The notes beneath the pieces are model-generated. The model saw nothing but the letters and a program-made list of their open reading frames with translations, had not been told where the DNA came from and ran no database searches. From the NCBI RefSeq assembly GCF_902686445.1, contig NC_062221.1:36348575-36412574 (forward strand): a stretch of 64,000 nucleotides of DNA, written 5' to 3'. A program made the position numbers and the translations under genes. Shown here in pieces: positions 1 to 10,982 of this stretch; position 1 is the stretch's first letter, and every line of letters starts with the position of its first letter. Source of the stretch: Sciurus carolinensis. Its lineage: Eukaryota; Chordata; Mammalia; Rodentia; Sciuridae.

Positions 1-1600
1 ATCTATTGAAATGATCACATGATTCTTATCTTTAAGTCTGTTGATGTGATGAATTATGTTTATTGATTTCCATATGTTGAACCAATCTTGCATCCTGGGA
101 TGAATCCCACTAGATCATGGTGCACTATCTTTTTAATATGTTTTTGCATGTAATTTGCCAGGATATTTTTAAGAATTTTTGCATTTATGTTTATCAGAGA
201 TATTGGTCTAAAGTTTTCTTTCTTCGATGTGAGTTTGGAAGGGTTTTCTCCTTTTCTTCTTCATGAAATAGTTTGAGGAATACTGGTGTTAAGTTTTCTT
301 TGAAGGTCTTGTAGAACTTGGCTGAGAATCTGTCTGGCCCTGGAATTTTTTTGGTTGGTAGGCTTTAGATAATGTTTTATATTTCATTGCTTGAAATTGA
401 TATGTTTAAATTGTGCATGTCCTCCTGATTCAGTGTGGGTCAATCATGTGTCTCTAGAGATTTGTTGATGTCTTTGAGATTTTCTATTTTATTTGAGTAT
501 AAATTTTCAGAGTAGTTTCTAATTATCTTCTGTATTTCAGTTTTGTCTGTTGTGATATTTCCTTTTTCATCATGAATTTTAATGATTTTTGTTTTCTCTC
601 TCTTCATTAGCATAGCTAAGGATTTATCAATTTTATTTATTTTTTTCAAAGAAACAACTTTTCATTTCATCAATTTTTAAAATTGTTTCTTTTGTTCCAA
701 TTTCATTTCTTCAGCTCAGATCCTGTCTTCTACTGCTTTTGGTGTTGATTTGTTCTTCTTTTCTATGGCTTTGAGATGTAATGTTAGGCATTTATTTGTT
801 AACTCTCTATTCTTTTAATGAATGAACTCAATCCAATGAATCTTATCAGGGTTCTCATTTTTCTCTATTTTTTTTTTAAATTTCATCCTTACTATTTAGC
901 TCCATGTGTTAAAGTAGCTTCTATTTTGAATTTTATCATTGATTTCTAATATGCAGAGTATTTTCTATTTAGTTTGTATTTGCTAAGATTTACTTTGTGG
1001 CATAAAATATGGTCTATTTTAGAGAGGGGATCCTTGTGCTGCTGAGAAGAATCTCTTTTGATAGTTGTATTCTATATATGTCCATTAAGTCTAAATTATT
1101 GATTATATTATTTAGTTCTATAGTCTTTGTTTAGTCTTTGTTTGGAAAAACTATCCAGTAATGAGAAAGATTTGTTAAAGTCTCTCAGAATTATTATGTT
1201 GTGGTCCATTTGATTCCTGAAATTGAGAAGGGTTTGTTTGATGTGCATAGATGCTCAATTGTTTGGGGCATAAATATTTACAATTGTTATGTCATGTTGA
1301 TGTATAATTCCCTTAAGCAATATGAAATATCCTTCTTTGTCCCTTCTAATTAACTTTGAATTGAAGTCCACTTTATTTGATATGAGATTGGAAACCCCTG
1401 TTTGTTTACATGATTCATGAGTGATATGATTTTTCCCATCCTTTCACCTTCAGTCTGTGGATGTCTTTGCCTATTTGGTGAGTCTCTTGGAAACAGTATA
1501 TTGTTGGGTTTTGTTTTTAAATTCTATCTACTAGTCTATGTCTTTTGATTGACATTCAGGGTTATTATTGATATGTGATTTGTATTTCTGGTCATTTTAG
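1..1600 (-). pseudogene. L1 ORF2 remnant (endonuclease and start of reverse transcriptase)
   Basis: ORF2 of L1 encodes an apurinic-type endonuclease followed by a reverse transcriptase. Here the minus strand keeps ORF2-like sequence in fragments with many stops. The longest open piece, 649-440, reads [20 protein letters not shown] and continues in the linker between endonuclease and reverse transcriptase. The plus-strand text near 60-210 is the reverse complement of the well-known L1 stretch around the start of the reverse transcriptase domain. No catalytic frame is intact. Identification rests on remembered L1 consensus text. Confidence 0.85.
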
Positions 1601-1624
1601 TTTATTTCTGGTTTTTAGTTTGAA

Positions 1625-2660
1625 TTAGTATCTCCTTTGATTGACTATCCTTTTAGTGTAGTTCCTTCCTTTGCTGATTTTTAATTTCTGTTTTTTCATT
1701 TCATCCTCATGGAATATTTTGTTGAGAGTGTCCTGTAGTTCAGACTTTCTAATTGTGAATTCTTTTAACTTTTGTTTATCATGTAAGGTCTTTATTTCTT
1801 CTTCAAATCTGAAACTTAGTTTTGCTGGATATAAAATTATTAGTTGGCATTCATTTTCTTTCAAAGTTTGAAATATATATTATTCCAGAACCTCCTAGCT
1901 TTGAGGGTCTGGGTTGAAAAATCTGTTGAGATCTGAATCAGTTTCCCCCATATGTAATTTGATATTTTTCTCTCACAACCTTTAAGATTCCATCCTTATT
2001 ATGTATGTTTGTCATTCTCAGAATGTGCCTTAATGTGGGTCTGTTGTAATTTTGTACATTTGGGGTCCTGTAAGCCTCTTGTAGTTGATTTTCCATTTCA
2101 TTCTTTAGGTTTGGGAAATTTTCCAAAATTATGTCATTGAAAAGATTGAGTATTTTTTTGGTTTGTGTCTTCATGTCTTCATCTACCCTGATAACTCAAA
2201 TTTGGTATTTCCATGTTATCCCATAATTCTTGGAAGTTCTGTTTATGGTTTCTTACTATCTCCCCTCCATTGTCAACTCTATTTTCAAGATTATATATTT
2301 TGTGTTCATTGCCTGAGGTTCTGTCTTCCAAATGGTGTAGTCTGTTGGTGATACTTTCCATTGAACTTTTAATTTGTTTTATTGTTTACTTCATTTCAAG
2401 AATTTCTGCTTGTTTTTCCCCTAGACTCTCTAACTCTTTATTGAAGTTATCTTTCACTTCTTGAATTTTCTTTCTGATTTCACTCTATACCATCCTTTAT
2501 TTTCCTTTATTTCAAGGATCAGCTTAACTATGTGCCTTCTAAACTCCTTCTCTGACATTTCTTCTACTGTGTTGTCTATGGATTCTATTGTTGGAACATC
2601 TTTGTTTGTTTGGGGCTCTTTATTCCCTTGTTTTTTCATGTTGTTTGTGTGTCTTCCCAT
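1625..2660 (-). pseudogene. L1 ORF1 remnant (RNA-binding chaperone), frameshifted
   Basis: ORF1 encodes the trimeric nucleic-acid chaperone of the L1 particle. The ATG is at 2660 (MGRHTNNMKKQG...). Four open pieces follow in changing frames: 2660-2454 (N-terminus), 2361-2179 (coiled-coil heptads such as LHHLEDR, then the QELWDN start of the RRM), 2174-1938 (ILENFPNLKNE and YRTPN, central and C-terminal domain) and 1864-1625 (YPAKLSFRFEEEIKTLHDKQ, C-terminal domain). The span of about 1.04 kb fits a 340-residue ORF1p. At least three frame changes make it non-functional. Confidence 0.85.
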
Positions 2661-3822
2661 TTAGTTGTATGAATTGGAGATAGTACAGTTTCTACCCTGT
2701 ATTCTCATAGTGACTCTGAAGGTTTTCTGTACCTCACCATTAAGGGGTAGACCAATATTAACAAAACCCAATGCAAACAATATAGAACCTTTAACCAAAT
2801 AGCTCCTGTTAAGGCATCTATAGTAATAATAATAAAGATAATAATAAATTAACAGAAATGATGTGTTCAAGTATTGTCTACAATATAAACAGTAAGTTTG
2901 CTAAAAGTGTTTACCATTTCAAATGATGGACAAAGAGGGAACAAAAGTAGTAGAGGGGGATGTGATGTTTATGAGAGAGAAGGAGAAAAGATAGAGGTAA
3001 AAATTGATAGTAAGAACAAAGGAGGAATTAATAGAGGTTGGCTGTTAGCATAAGAGAAGTGAGAGAGAGAATCCAGGGAAAAAGATAAGGGAGAGAAAAT
3101 ATATACAGATATTTAAAAAATTAAAAATATAAAAATAGAGAACAAGACTGTAATATACTATTTAGACATCTAATTCCTTGATAAACTGATGCTTGAAAAA
3201 TATTTGGCTTCAAAGATAGTAGAGATGTGAGAGAGAGGGAAAAAAGAAAAAAAAAAATTCAATGGAATGTTGGACAATAATTTCCATTTGTCACAACTAG
3301 CATGATCAAACTCTGGGATCTAGCAAGGGGTGACCCTGCAATAACGCAGCAAGATGGTAGCCACTAGTACACCCAGGGGGAGGACCTCTGGTGCAACCAG
3401 ACCTGCAGGTACACTGACAATAGATTTCTAGGTCCTGGCTGGTATCCCCAGACTGTGGTGACCACACCCCAAGATGGCAACTGTAGAGGCAGAAAACCTT
3501 CAGGCCCCTTGACCCTGGCCTCCCAGGGTCTGATTGTTGTCCCAAAATGGCAGCCAGTTTCTTATAACCAAATGTGTTGGTACCCTGACAATGAACCTCG
3601 AGGCACCAGCGAATGGCAATAGGCAGGCAAAATGTGGGCTATCAGCAGCAATGGCCTAGTGATCTGAATGTGACTGGTGGGTGATCTTGCCAGGTGAATG
3701 GTCCACTAGCATAGGAGATTGGAAGGCAGTTAAGGCTGCCTTTCAGAGAAACAGTATTTCCTCTGCTTGACTTCAGAATCACAGAGTGACCAGGAATGCA
3801 GTCTGCCATCTTGCTGAGGTAC
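2661..3822 (-). promoter_or_regulatory. L1 5' UTR with internal promoter-like region
   Basis: The 1.16 kb upstream of the ORF1 ATG holds two contrasting parts: a purine-rich stretch on the plus strand (about 2920-3260) and a relatively GC-rich part (about 3300-3820). Within 20 bp of the inferred 5' end the minus strand reads AAGATGGC (3812-3805), the YY1-type core that sits near the start of many L1 promoters. Further AAGATGG/AAAATGG copies occur on the opposite strand near 3351, 3472 and 3544. Activity is not shown by sequence; the element is otherwise degenerate. Confidence 0.6.
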
Positions 3823-3825
3823 GGT

Positions 3826-3960
3826 CTGTTGATTTGTATTGAATTATCCTTGAAACACTGGAATGAAAACAATTTGATAATAGTGTATAGTCTTTTTAAA
3901 GTTTTGTCGAGTTCAATTTTCAAGTATTTTATTAAGAATTTTTATATCTATGTTCTTTTT
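3826..3960 (-). mobile_element. Older L1 ORF2 fragment flanking the younger L1
   Basis: This short block matches the antisense reverse-transcriptase start region of L1 (pattern ttgtattgaa-ccttg-ctggaatgaa-ttttattaagaatttttatatctatgttc), the same ORF2 region that lies at about 60-190 in the younger L1. It is more diverged and directly abuts the 5' end of that element, suggesting the younger L1 landed in an old L1. Confidence 0.65.
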
Positions 3961-4240
3961 TCTATTTGCTACACTGATCTATTTTACTTAATAGTTATTG
4001 TTTTTTATTTACAATATTTGTTTATTTCAGCATCTTATCTCCTTAATGAAAAGTCCTTTCTTCCTTAATTCATTCCTTAGCTCTTTTAATACACTGACAT
4101 TTTAATAATCAACTGTTTTAAATGGATGGATATCTCTTCCACTGTTAAAATTAGTGTATTTTAACTTACTTCTTTCTCTTTACTATGCACTCCAGGCTGG
4201 TGAGCATATCCCAGCATGAAAGAACCCATATGACATATTC
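3961..4240. other. No gene; AT-rich sequence
   Basis: AT-rich DNA without a recognisable gene or repeat. Open frames here are short and low-complexity. Confidence 0.5.
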
Positions 4241-4253
4241 AGTGTTATGTTCA

Positions 4254-4454
4254 GTTGGTTATAGTAGTGAATGCCTGTAATCCCAGCACCTTAGGAAACT
4301 GAGACAGAAGGATCATGAGTTAAAAACCAGCCACAGCAACTTAGGAAGGTCCTAAGCAACTCAGAGAGACCCTCTCTTTAAATAAAATACAACAAAGGGC
4401 TGAGGATGTAACTCAGTGGTTAAATGCCTCTGAGTTCAGTACCCAGTGCTAAAA
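4254..4454 (+). mobile_element. B1-dID composite SINE with perfect 13-bp target duplication
   Basis: The left half is 7SL/B1-like (tgcctgtaatcccagcacc, then gaaactgagacagaaggatca). The right half is ID/tRNA-like (gggctgaggatgtaactcagtgg to ttcagtacccagtgct). This dimer is characteristic of squirrels and a few other rodents. The flanks 4241-4253 and 4455-4467 are both agtgttatgttca, a perfect 13-bp duplication, so both boundaries are exact. Confidence 0.95.
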
Positions 4455-4467
4455 AGTGTTATGTTCA

Positions 4468-5155
4468 ATCCCTATCACAACTTTGAAAGGAGAGAATAAC
4501 CCCCAGTAACAGAAAAGCTTAAAAGTAAACCATATACTAAAATATGATAAAAACTTACTGAAAATATTCTCTATAACTCAACTAATCTAAGAGAATAAAA
4601 GATAAGCAATAAATAAATAAAAGATAATATAAAATACGTGGATAACAAATAAGTTGATAAAATAAGTTAGATAACATAGCAGGACAAGTTAATATTAAAC
4701 TTTTTGAGTCTAAATTGCAGAGGAACCATAATGTGTAGCCTACTTCAGTCCTTACCATCTTGATCTCCTACCTGCATGTGATATACATTTTTCCACCCTC
4801 TTTTTATAAACATATCTGTATTTTTACATTAACAGAGTGATCTTATGGATTGTGTGTTTAATTTATTTTTCTTTCATTTGACAATATATACCTTTTACTT
4901 AAAGTTTATATTAAAAAGTAATTATTGAAATGTTCATATTTAAATCAACCATACTTTCATTTGTATTTTTATAAAAGTTTCTTTGTTCCTTTTCCCTTTG
5001 TGCCTGCCTATTTTTGGACTCATCAATTTTTAATAATTCAAATTCATCTCCATTATTAATATTCTATCTATGATTCTCTCATGTATTCTAGTGGTTGCAT
5101 AGACTGTGTACCTTAAATTACAACACATCAACTATACTGTTAGAATGCTACAGCA
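4468..5155. other. No gene; AT-rich sequence
   Basis: Very AT-rich, with short tandem runs such as aataaataaataaaagata near 4600. I see no exon, RNA gene or clear repeat family. Confidence 0.5.
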
Positions 5156-5157
5156 AT

Positions 5158-5840
5158 GTATTTTTTGTTGTCATTCTTTTTATATATATATGACAGTAGC
5201 ACGTATTTTGACATACATACACGGAGTATAACTCATTAGGATCCCATTCTTGTGGTTGATGTGATGTGGAGTTACACTGGTCATTTATTCATATATGAGC
5301 ATAGGAAAGTTATGTCCAAATTATTCTACTGTCTTTCCTATTCCTATCCACCTCCCTTCACTTCATTTCCCTTTGTCTAATCCAATGAATTTTTATTCCA
5401 CCACCACCCCACACCATTGTGTTAGTAGGTTTTTTTTTTTTTTTTTTTTTTTTGGATTGGCTTATTTCACTTAGCATGACAGTCTCCTCCAGTTCCATCC
5501 ATTTAGAAGCAGAAGTTATAATTTCATTCTTTCTTATGGCTAAATAATATCCCATTGTGTATATGTACCACATTTTCTTTATCCATTCATCTGTTGAAGG
5601 GCATTTAGGTTGGTTCCATAGTTTAACTATTGTGAATTGAGCTACTGTGAACAATGATGTGGCCACATCACTGTAGTATGCTGATTTTAAGTCCTTTGAG
5701 TATAAACCTAGGATTGGGAGAGCTGGGTCAATTGGTGGTTCCATTCCAAATTTCTTGAGGAATATCATACTGCTTTTCAGAATGGATACACTCCTACATT
5801 GCTGGTTGGACAGCAGATTGGTGCAATCATTGTACTGGCT
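5158..5840 (-). mobile_element. Sciurid L1, 5'-truncated, with a short inverted 5' segment
   Basis: Minus-strand reading from about 5787 down gives the ORF2 C-terminus, then the L1 3' UTR, ending in an A-rich tail (T-rich on plus, near 5161). The last 50 bp on the right (about 5789-5840: tacactcctacattgctgg, then gcagattggtgcaatcat) are in the opposite, plus orientation and correspond to the ORF2 segment immediately upstream. This is the pattern left by twin priming. A T-run at about 5431-5453 marks an expanded A-stretch inside the 3' region. Confidence 0.85.
5358..5768 (-). pseudogene. L1 ORF2 C-terminal domain remnant, 136 codons open
   Basis: The reading frame contains the conserved L1 ORF2 C-terminal text: DPALPILGLYSKDLKSAYYS, FTIVKLWNQPKCPSTDEWIK and KMWYIYTMGYYLAIRKNEI. 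The tail after SEISQSKKKKKKKK comes from a poly(A) expansion and is not the native ending. The region lies downstream of the reverse transcriptase, and no catalytic domain is present, so this is not a gene. Confidence 0.85.
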
Positions 5841-6436
5841 TTTGACCCAATGTTTTTTCTTCTTACTTGTGTGCCTACAGGAAATTTATTGAATTCTAGA
5901 CATTTTAAATTTCATATTTTTGGTGCTAGAATTTGTTTTATTTATTTAAAGGGTTTTTAACTTTAATCTGGCATGTAAGTGAGTTACTTAGAGTCAATTT
6001 TATCACCTAAGTATTATTATTAAGCTTCATGAGTGTAGGTTCAGAGAAGGCTTTATTCTATAGCTGATTTGACCAACTTCTAAAGTACCATCATAAGAGG
6101 ACTCTTTGTTGCTCCTATTATTTTTTGGGATTTAGGATTTGTTCAGATTGATATGATTCTTGACTCCTCATGGATTTCACCTGCTTTTATTTACTATAAT
6201 AGAGTAAAAATACAAAGAATACTGTATTTTTCTGGAGCTATTACCATCTCTCTGTACCTTTGATTTAACTTCAGTACTCTTCCTAAAAAAAATTGAGCCT
6301 TCTTTATCTTCTTCAACTCTGAACTCTGGTGCTTCAACTCATTGAGACTTCTTGGCTTCGATTACTTTTACCTTTACTGCACCTGGAAATAGCCTTTTGA
6401 AAATAACCTATGTCAATCATAAAGCTCACTGTCAGT
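5841..6436. other. No gene; possibly an old diverged repeat
   Basis: AT-rich. The stretch around 5880-6180 weakly recalls an ancient mammalian repeat (aaatttcatatttttggtgct, then gagttacttagagtcaattt), but I cannot assign it. No coding potential. Confidence 0.35.
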
Positions 6437-6499
6437 ACTTCTTCTTTAATGGTACAGTACCATAAACTGAGTACTTTTTTTTCAAGAAGAAAGGTTTAT

Positions 6500-6670
6500 T
6501 CCAGCAGCTCAGGAGGCTGAGACAGGACAATAGGGAGTTCGAAGACAGGCTTGGCAACTCAGAGAGATCCTAACAACTCAGAGAGACCCTGTCCCTAATA
6601 AAATATCAAAAAGGGCTGGGGGTGTGGCTCGGTGGTTAAGCACCCCTGAGTTCAATCCCCAGTACCAAAA
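6500..6670 (+). mobile_element. B1-dID composite SINE
   Basis: The B1 half begins truncated at ccagcagctcaggaggctgag. The ID half is typical: gggctgggggtgtggctcgg, ending ttcaatccccagtaccaaaa. The A-tail has grown into the adjacent purine microsatellite. Confidence 0.9.
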
Positions 6671-6683
6671 GAAAGAAAGAAAA

Positions 6684-6716
<33 letters not shown>

Positions 6717-6801
6717 AGGAAGGAAGGAAGGAAGGAAGGAAGGAAGGAAGGAAGGAAGGAAGGAGGAAGGAAGGAAGGAAGGAAGGAAGGAAGGAAGGAA
6801 G
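6671..6801 (+). repeat. (GAAA)n/(GGAA)n purine microsatellite
   Basis: About 130 bp of pure purine on the plus strand: GAAA units first, then GGAA units. It starts directly at the tail of a SINE. The apparent reading frames through it (KERKEERKK or PSFLPSFL) are low-complexity artefacts. Confidence 0.97.
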
Positions 6802-6935
6802 AAAATAAGTTTATTTTGGTTCAAATTTCTGAAGGTCCACAGTTGAGGGACCAAATCTCTCTTCTTGTATCAGTGTCCAGCAGCAGTTCAGGACCCTTGG
6901 ATGACACCACATTCAGACTACAGCAAGCACTTTTT

Positions 6936-8305
6936 TTCCCTTCTATCCAAGCCTTAGTGTGCACCTTATTTATTTTTATTCTCTAGGTGATCATAGTCCT
7001 GCATTGGATATTGCCCAATATCTAAAACCTATTTTTACTTTTAAAATTTGTTTTCTAGTTGTTTCTAGTAACAGGATCAATTTCATATACTGCTTTTTGT
7101 ATGGATATAAAATACTCTTAAAGTCATATAAAAAGTAACAAATTTCTTTTCACTTACTACTGAATGTGCCGAAAACTAGTGATATGTCGTAGACATAATG
7201 ATATCTCGGACCCAGATCTTTGCATAAAAATATTATTAAGCACTAAAATACCCAAATCTTCTTTAAAGTAATGACTAGTTTCTGAAATGGGACCAAGAAA
7301 GTCAAAGATGATCCATGAAATTTTTGTTACAGCAGAAAGTAAAAACATGTTAAAATATTGATGAAGATACATAAAAGTTTTACAGGTATCTTAACAGCTC
7401 TCATGCAAACAATATTTAAACAACTTGAATATAAAGAAAAAATGACCATTAAATATTGTATTGAAAATAAAACTAATCTTTGATGCCATAAAAAGGTGTA
7501 AAATTGTGGGAAACTGGCAAGACTCTTGTCTACAGGGCAAAGGCTAGATAAAGTATACACAGAAGCAAATTATTAAAATCTTGCTAATTTGCAATAACTT
7601 TTATAATAATTATAAGTCTACAGTTAAAAATTATCGGTGGACATTAAAAATCACTGATGGCAAATCTGGGGAAGAAGAACTGAATACATAGATAATTAAT
7701 TAAAAGGAAAATAAAATATTTGGGGGTAAAATGTGACAAAACAATGTAAAATGATCAAACTTATAACTCAAAAACTCAACTTCATGAGGTCAGTTGAAAA
7801 GCAGCATCAGGACTGAGAACAGCTGACCAGAGATTTCAGTGGCTTCCCCATTTTAGGAAGTCCGAGTTTGAAATTTAAGTTCTTTGCAGATAGCCCATCT
7901 TGGCAAGCACTTCAGGATTTCCATTGAAAGAGAAACAGGTCATGGTTTTAGAAACAAGTGCCTATATCATGATATAGAAGTGCAATGTAGAATTAATAAA
8001 ACGACTATGGATTTACACTAACAAAGCTAAAACAAAAGACTTTACCACATAAAGAAGATTTGTTCATAATTTAAATTCCATACATTTAAGACGCAGATAA
8101 AATCAAGATTCCTTGCAACTTATCAGCTTTCAAGTTTGCTTGTAATTAAACTGTACTAGTCATGTGAAAAAGCAGGAAAAGTAATGTATATCACAGGAGA
8201 AAACAACGAACAGAAAAGTATTCGAGTGGCACATTTGTTGAAATTAGCAGACAAATCAAAATAATCATTATAAAAATGCTAAATCATGTACCAGAAATAA
8301 TAAAT
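6936..8305. other. No gene seen; AT-rich intergenic DNA
   Basis: Nothing recognisable apart from scattered short frames. The sequence is about two-thirds A+T without clear repeat matches. Confidence 0.45.
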
Positions 8306-8320
8306 ATAATGGTGAAGAGA

Positions 8321-8977
8321 GATGAAGTTGCAAATTGGTGCAGTCTCTCTGAAAGCAAAATGGAGATTCCTCAGAAAACTTGGAATGGACCCACCATTTG
8401 ACCAGCTATCCCACTCCTTGGTTTATACCCAAAGGACTTAAAATCAACATACTACAGTAAAGCAGTCACATCAATGTTTATAGTTGCTCAATTCACAATG
8501 GCTAGATTGTGGAACCAGCCTAGATGCCCTTCAATTGATAAATGGATAAAGAAAATGTGGTATATATACACAATGGAATACTCCTTAGTCATAAAAGAAT
8601 AAAATTATGACATTTGCTGATAAATGGATGGAGTTGGAGAATATCATGCTAAGTGAAATAAGTCAATCCCAAAAAAACCAAAGGTCAAATGTTTTCTCTG
8701 ATAAGTGGATGATGATACATAGTGGGAGGTTGCAGGGGGAACTTCGGAAGAGAAGAGTGGAGGAACTTTGGATTGTGTAGAGGGAAACCAGGAGGGAGGT
8801 ACTGGGGAAAGAAAAGATAGTGGACTGAGACAGACATTATTACCCTATGTACATTTATGATTACACAAATGGTGTGAATCTACATTGTGTACAACCTTAA
8901 TAATGAAAAGTTGTACCCTATTTGTGTACAATGAATCAAAATACAGTCTGTAAAAATAAAAATAAAAATAAAAATAA
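8321..8977 (+). mobile_element. 5'-truncated sciurid L1 with perfect 15-bp target duplication
   Basis: Sense L1 3' end. It starts in ORF2 (caaattggtgcagtctctct), passes the conserved gtggtatatatacacaatgg motif at 8560, then the purine-rich 3' UTR, and ends in an (AAAAT)n tail at 8951-8977. The flanks 8306-8320 and 8978-8992 are both ataatggtgaagaga. ORF2 is interrupted by stops. This is the cleanest insertion in the window. Confidence 0.95.
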
Positions 8978-8992
8978 ATAATGGTGAAGAGA

Positions 8993-9174
8993 TAAGATGG
9001 TTCAGGATACATGTGAAATCTCTAAAAAAATACCAGACAGAACTTTTAGAAGAGAATGTGTATAATATTTGAAATGAAATTATTGGATGTATTGAGAATG
9101 GATAGGTGCATACAGAGAAAAAAAACAGGGTACTTGAAGATCAGTTAATAGAAACTATCTAATTTGAAGCACAG
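8993..9174. other. No feature recognised
   Basis: Short unique-looking flank between the L1 insertion and the next old repeat. Confidence 0.5.
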
Positions 9175-9655
9175 TATGATGGTTAATTTTAGGTGCAAAT
9201 TTACTGGATTAAGAAATACCTAAATGGCAGTCAGGCATTATTTCTGGGTTTTCTGAGGATGTATCCAGAAGAGACTGACGCACACTTTGGTTAACTGAAT
9301 GGGGAAGATCTTCCTTCAATGTGAGAGGGCGCCGTCCACTCTGCTGGGGTTCTGGATTAACGAAAAGGCAGAAGTAAAGAAAATAAACTCCTTCACTCCT
9401 GAAGCTGGGACATTCTTCTTCCCCCTGCCCTTGGATATCAGAACTTCAGATTCTTTGTCCTTAGGACTCTGACTTACACCAGTGGCAACTGGAGTTCTCA
9501 GGCTTTGAGTTTTAGATTGAGAATTACCTCATCAGCTTTCTTTGCCCTGAGGCCACTAGATATAGACTGAGTCACTACCAGACTCCAAGGGTCTCTAGCC
9601 TGCAAATGATCTGGTGTGGGAATCCTCAGCCTTTCTGATCACATAAATCAATTAT
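9175..9655 (+). mobile_element. Old mammalian interspersed repeat (class unresolved)
   Basis: The pattern tatgatggttaattttaggtg, then actggattaagaaatacc, gaagctgggacattcttctt and cacataaatcaattattcct at the end, matches a widespread mammalian repeat that ends in a tetranucleotide run. I recognise the family text but cannot name it with certainty. Confidence 0.6.
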
Positions 9656-9712
9656 TCCTATCTATCTATCCATCTATCATCTATCCATCTGTTCATTCAT
9701 CTATCCATCTTA
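9656..9712 (+). repeat. (TCTA)n/(TCCA)n tetranucleotide repeat
   Basis: Imperfect tctatctatccatctatcat units forming the 3' terminal run of the preceding repeat. Confidence 0.9.
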
Positions 9713-9769
9713 GTGGATCTGTCACCATGGAGAACCCTGATCATATTATACAAATAGAAAAATATTGAA

Positions 9770-10982
9770 AAGAATGAATAAAGTCACAATGACTTTAGAG
9801 ATAATAACAAACTTAAAATTGATATCACAGTCACAGAAGAAGGATAGAAAATGAGGACAAATAGTAATACTAACTAGAAATTTCAAATGTTTCAAGAATC
9901 ATTAACCTGCACATCTAAGAAGAAAGAAAATCCCAAATTGAATAACTACAATGGAAATAACACCAGATAATAGCATGGTCAAACTATTAAAAATCTGATC
10001 ACCAGATCCTCTTGAAAGAAGCCAATAAAAAATAAGAAGGAGGAAGAGGTAAAGCAAAACAAAAGAAAAAAGCTAGTGAATTTCTCAGCACAATGGATGG
10101 AAGGAGGAAGTGATGGAATGGCATCTGCAAAGTACTTGTCAAAAAAATTCCTATTTACAAGAATTTATATAGGATGAAAATGTTATTCATGAATGAAGAA
10201 AGAATAAGGAAACTTTCAGCTAAACAAAGCCCAAGAAAATTAATTGCTAGCTGACCAATGCCATAACACTTCCTATAGAAAGTGAATCATTTTGACAAAA
10301 ATAAGACTGAAAGGAATTATGATTGATAAAATTTGAATTTTATATGAAATGGTATGATATTAATTCAAAATAGATGAAAAGTTAAGAAATCATTTTGTAA
10401 TCCCTGAAATAATTACAACAAAACTTGTTTAAAGTTAACAAAATTTCATACAGCAGATAAAATGAAATAGTAAGAATAGTCCAATATTTCTTTAAAACAA
10501 GAGGGGAGGAGGAAGATTGGGACAAGAAACAATATTGAAAATTGAAGAAAAATAGCAATAATATCTAATTAAGTTCAAACAGACCAATAATAAATTTAAA
10601 TAGTGTTAAATGTAGGTGAATTTAAAGATCCAAATAAGAATCAAAGACTCTCAAGTAGGATAAATAATATAGACACATTTATTTTCAGTTTATAAGAGAG
10701 GCATTTTAAATATATAAACATAAAAAATTGAAAATAAAAACATAGGAAAATATATGTAAATTCATTCTAATAAAGCTGATATAACTTTAGATTAAATAGA
10801 TTAAATATACTTACAGACATGGTATATATTACCAGGTATTAGAACCATTCTTAATGATATGGACCAATCAAACAATAGGATCTAAAAAGATGAACTTGCA
10901 TATACTTAAAAAACTGTATATTCACCAAAAGATGAAGTAATAGCTAGCAGAACTGAAGAAAAGAGTATAGAAATTCACAATT
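9770..10982 (+). mobile_element. Ancient L1M-type LINE fragment
   Basis: The diverged text follows the order of L1M-type ORF sequence: catggtcaaactattaaaaa, aatggcatctgcaaagtact, caaagcccaagaaaattaat, then endonuclease-like text ending agtatagaaattcacaatta. No open frame of useful length survives. The younger inverted L1 at 10983 interrupts or follows it. Confidence 0.6.

Larger units (their letters stand above)
1..3822 (-). mobile_element. LINE-1, 5' portion of a near full-length element, truncated by the window edge
   Basis: Read on the minus strand, the element runs 5' UTR (about 3822-2661), ORF1 (2660 to about 1625), then ORF2 (about 1600 to beyond position 1). The order and spacing are those of a mammalian L1. 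Its 5' end at about 3822 abuts a different, older L1 fragment, so the insertion appears nested. Both ORFs carry stops and frameshifts, so it is a dead copy. The 3' half (rest of the reverse transcriptase, 3' UTR, poly(A)) lies left of the window, so a target-site duplication cannot be tested. Confidence 0.9.
6440..6935 (-). mobile_element. MaLR-type LTR fragment split by a SINE
   Basis: The segment 6440-6499 (ataaactgagtac... aagaaaggtttatt) and the segment 6803-6935 (aagtttattttggttcaaat, then ggtccacagttgag) together match the antisense 3' part of a MaLR LTR. A B1-dID SINE with its expanded tail (6500-6801) sits between them, flanked by similar aagaaa-gtttatt sequences that probably are the target duplication. 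Confidence 0.6.

Noticed and set aside
3306..3545. 79-codon minus-strand frame
   Set aside because: Lies in the L1 5' UTR, which is not coding in L1; explained by higher GC.
6624..6986. 120-codon plus-strand frame and its antisense partner
   Set aside because: They run through the GAAA/GGAA microsatellite and a SINE tail; composition is Lys/Glu/Arg or Phe/Leu/Pro/Ser repeat only.
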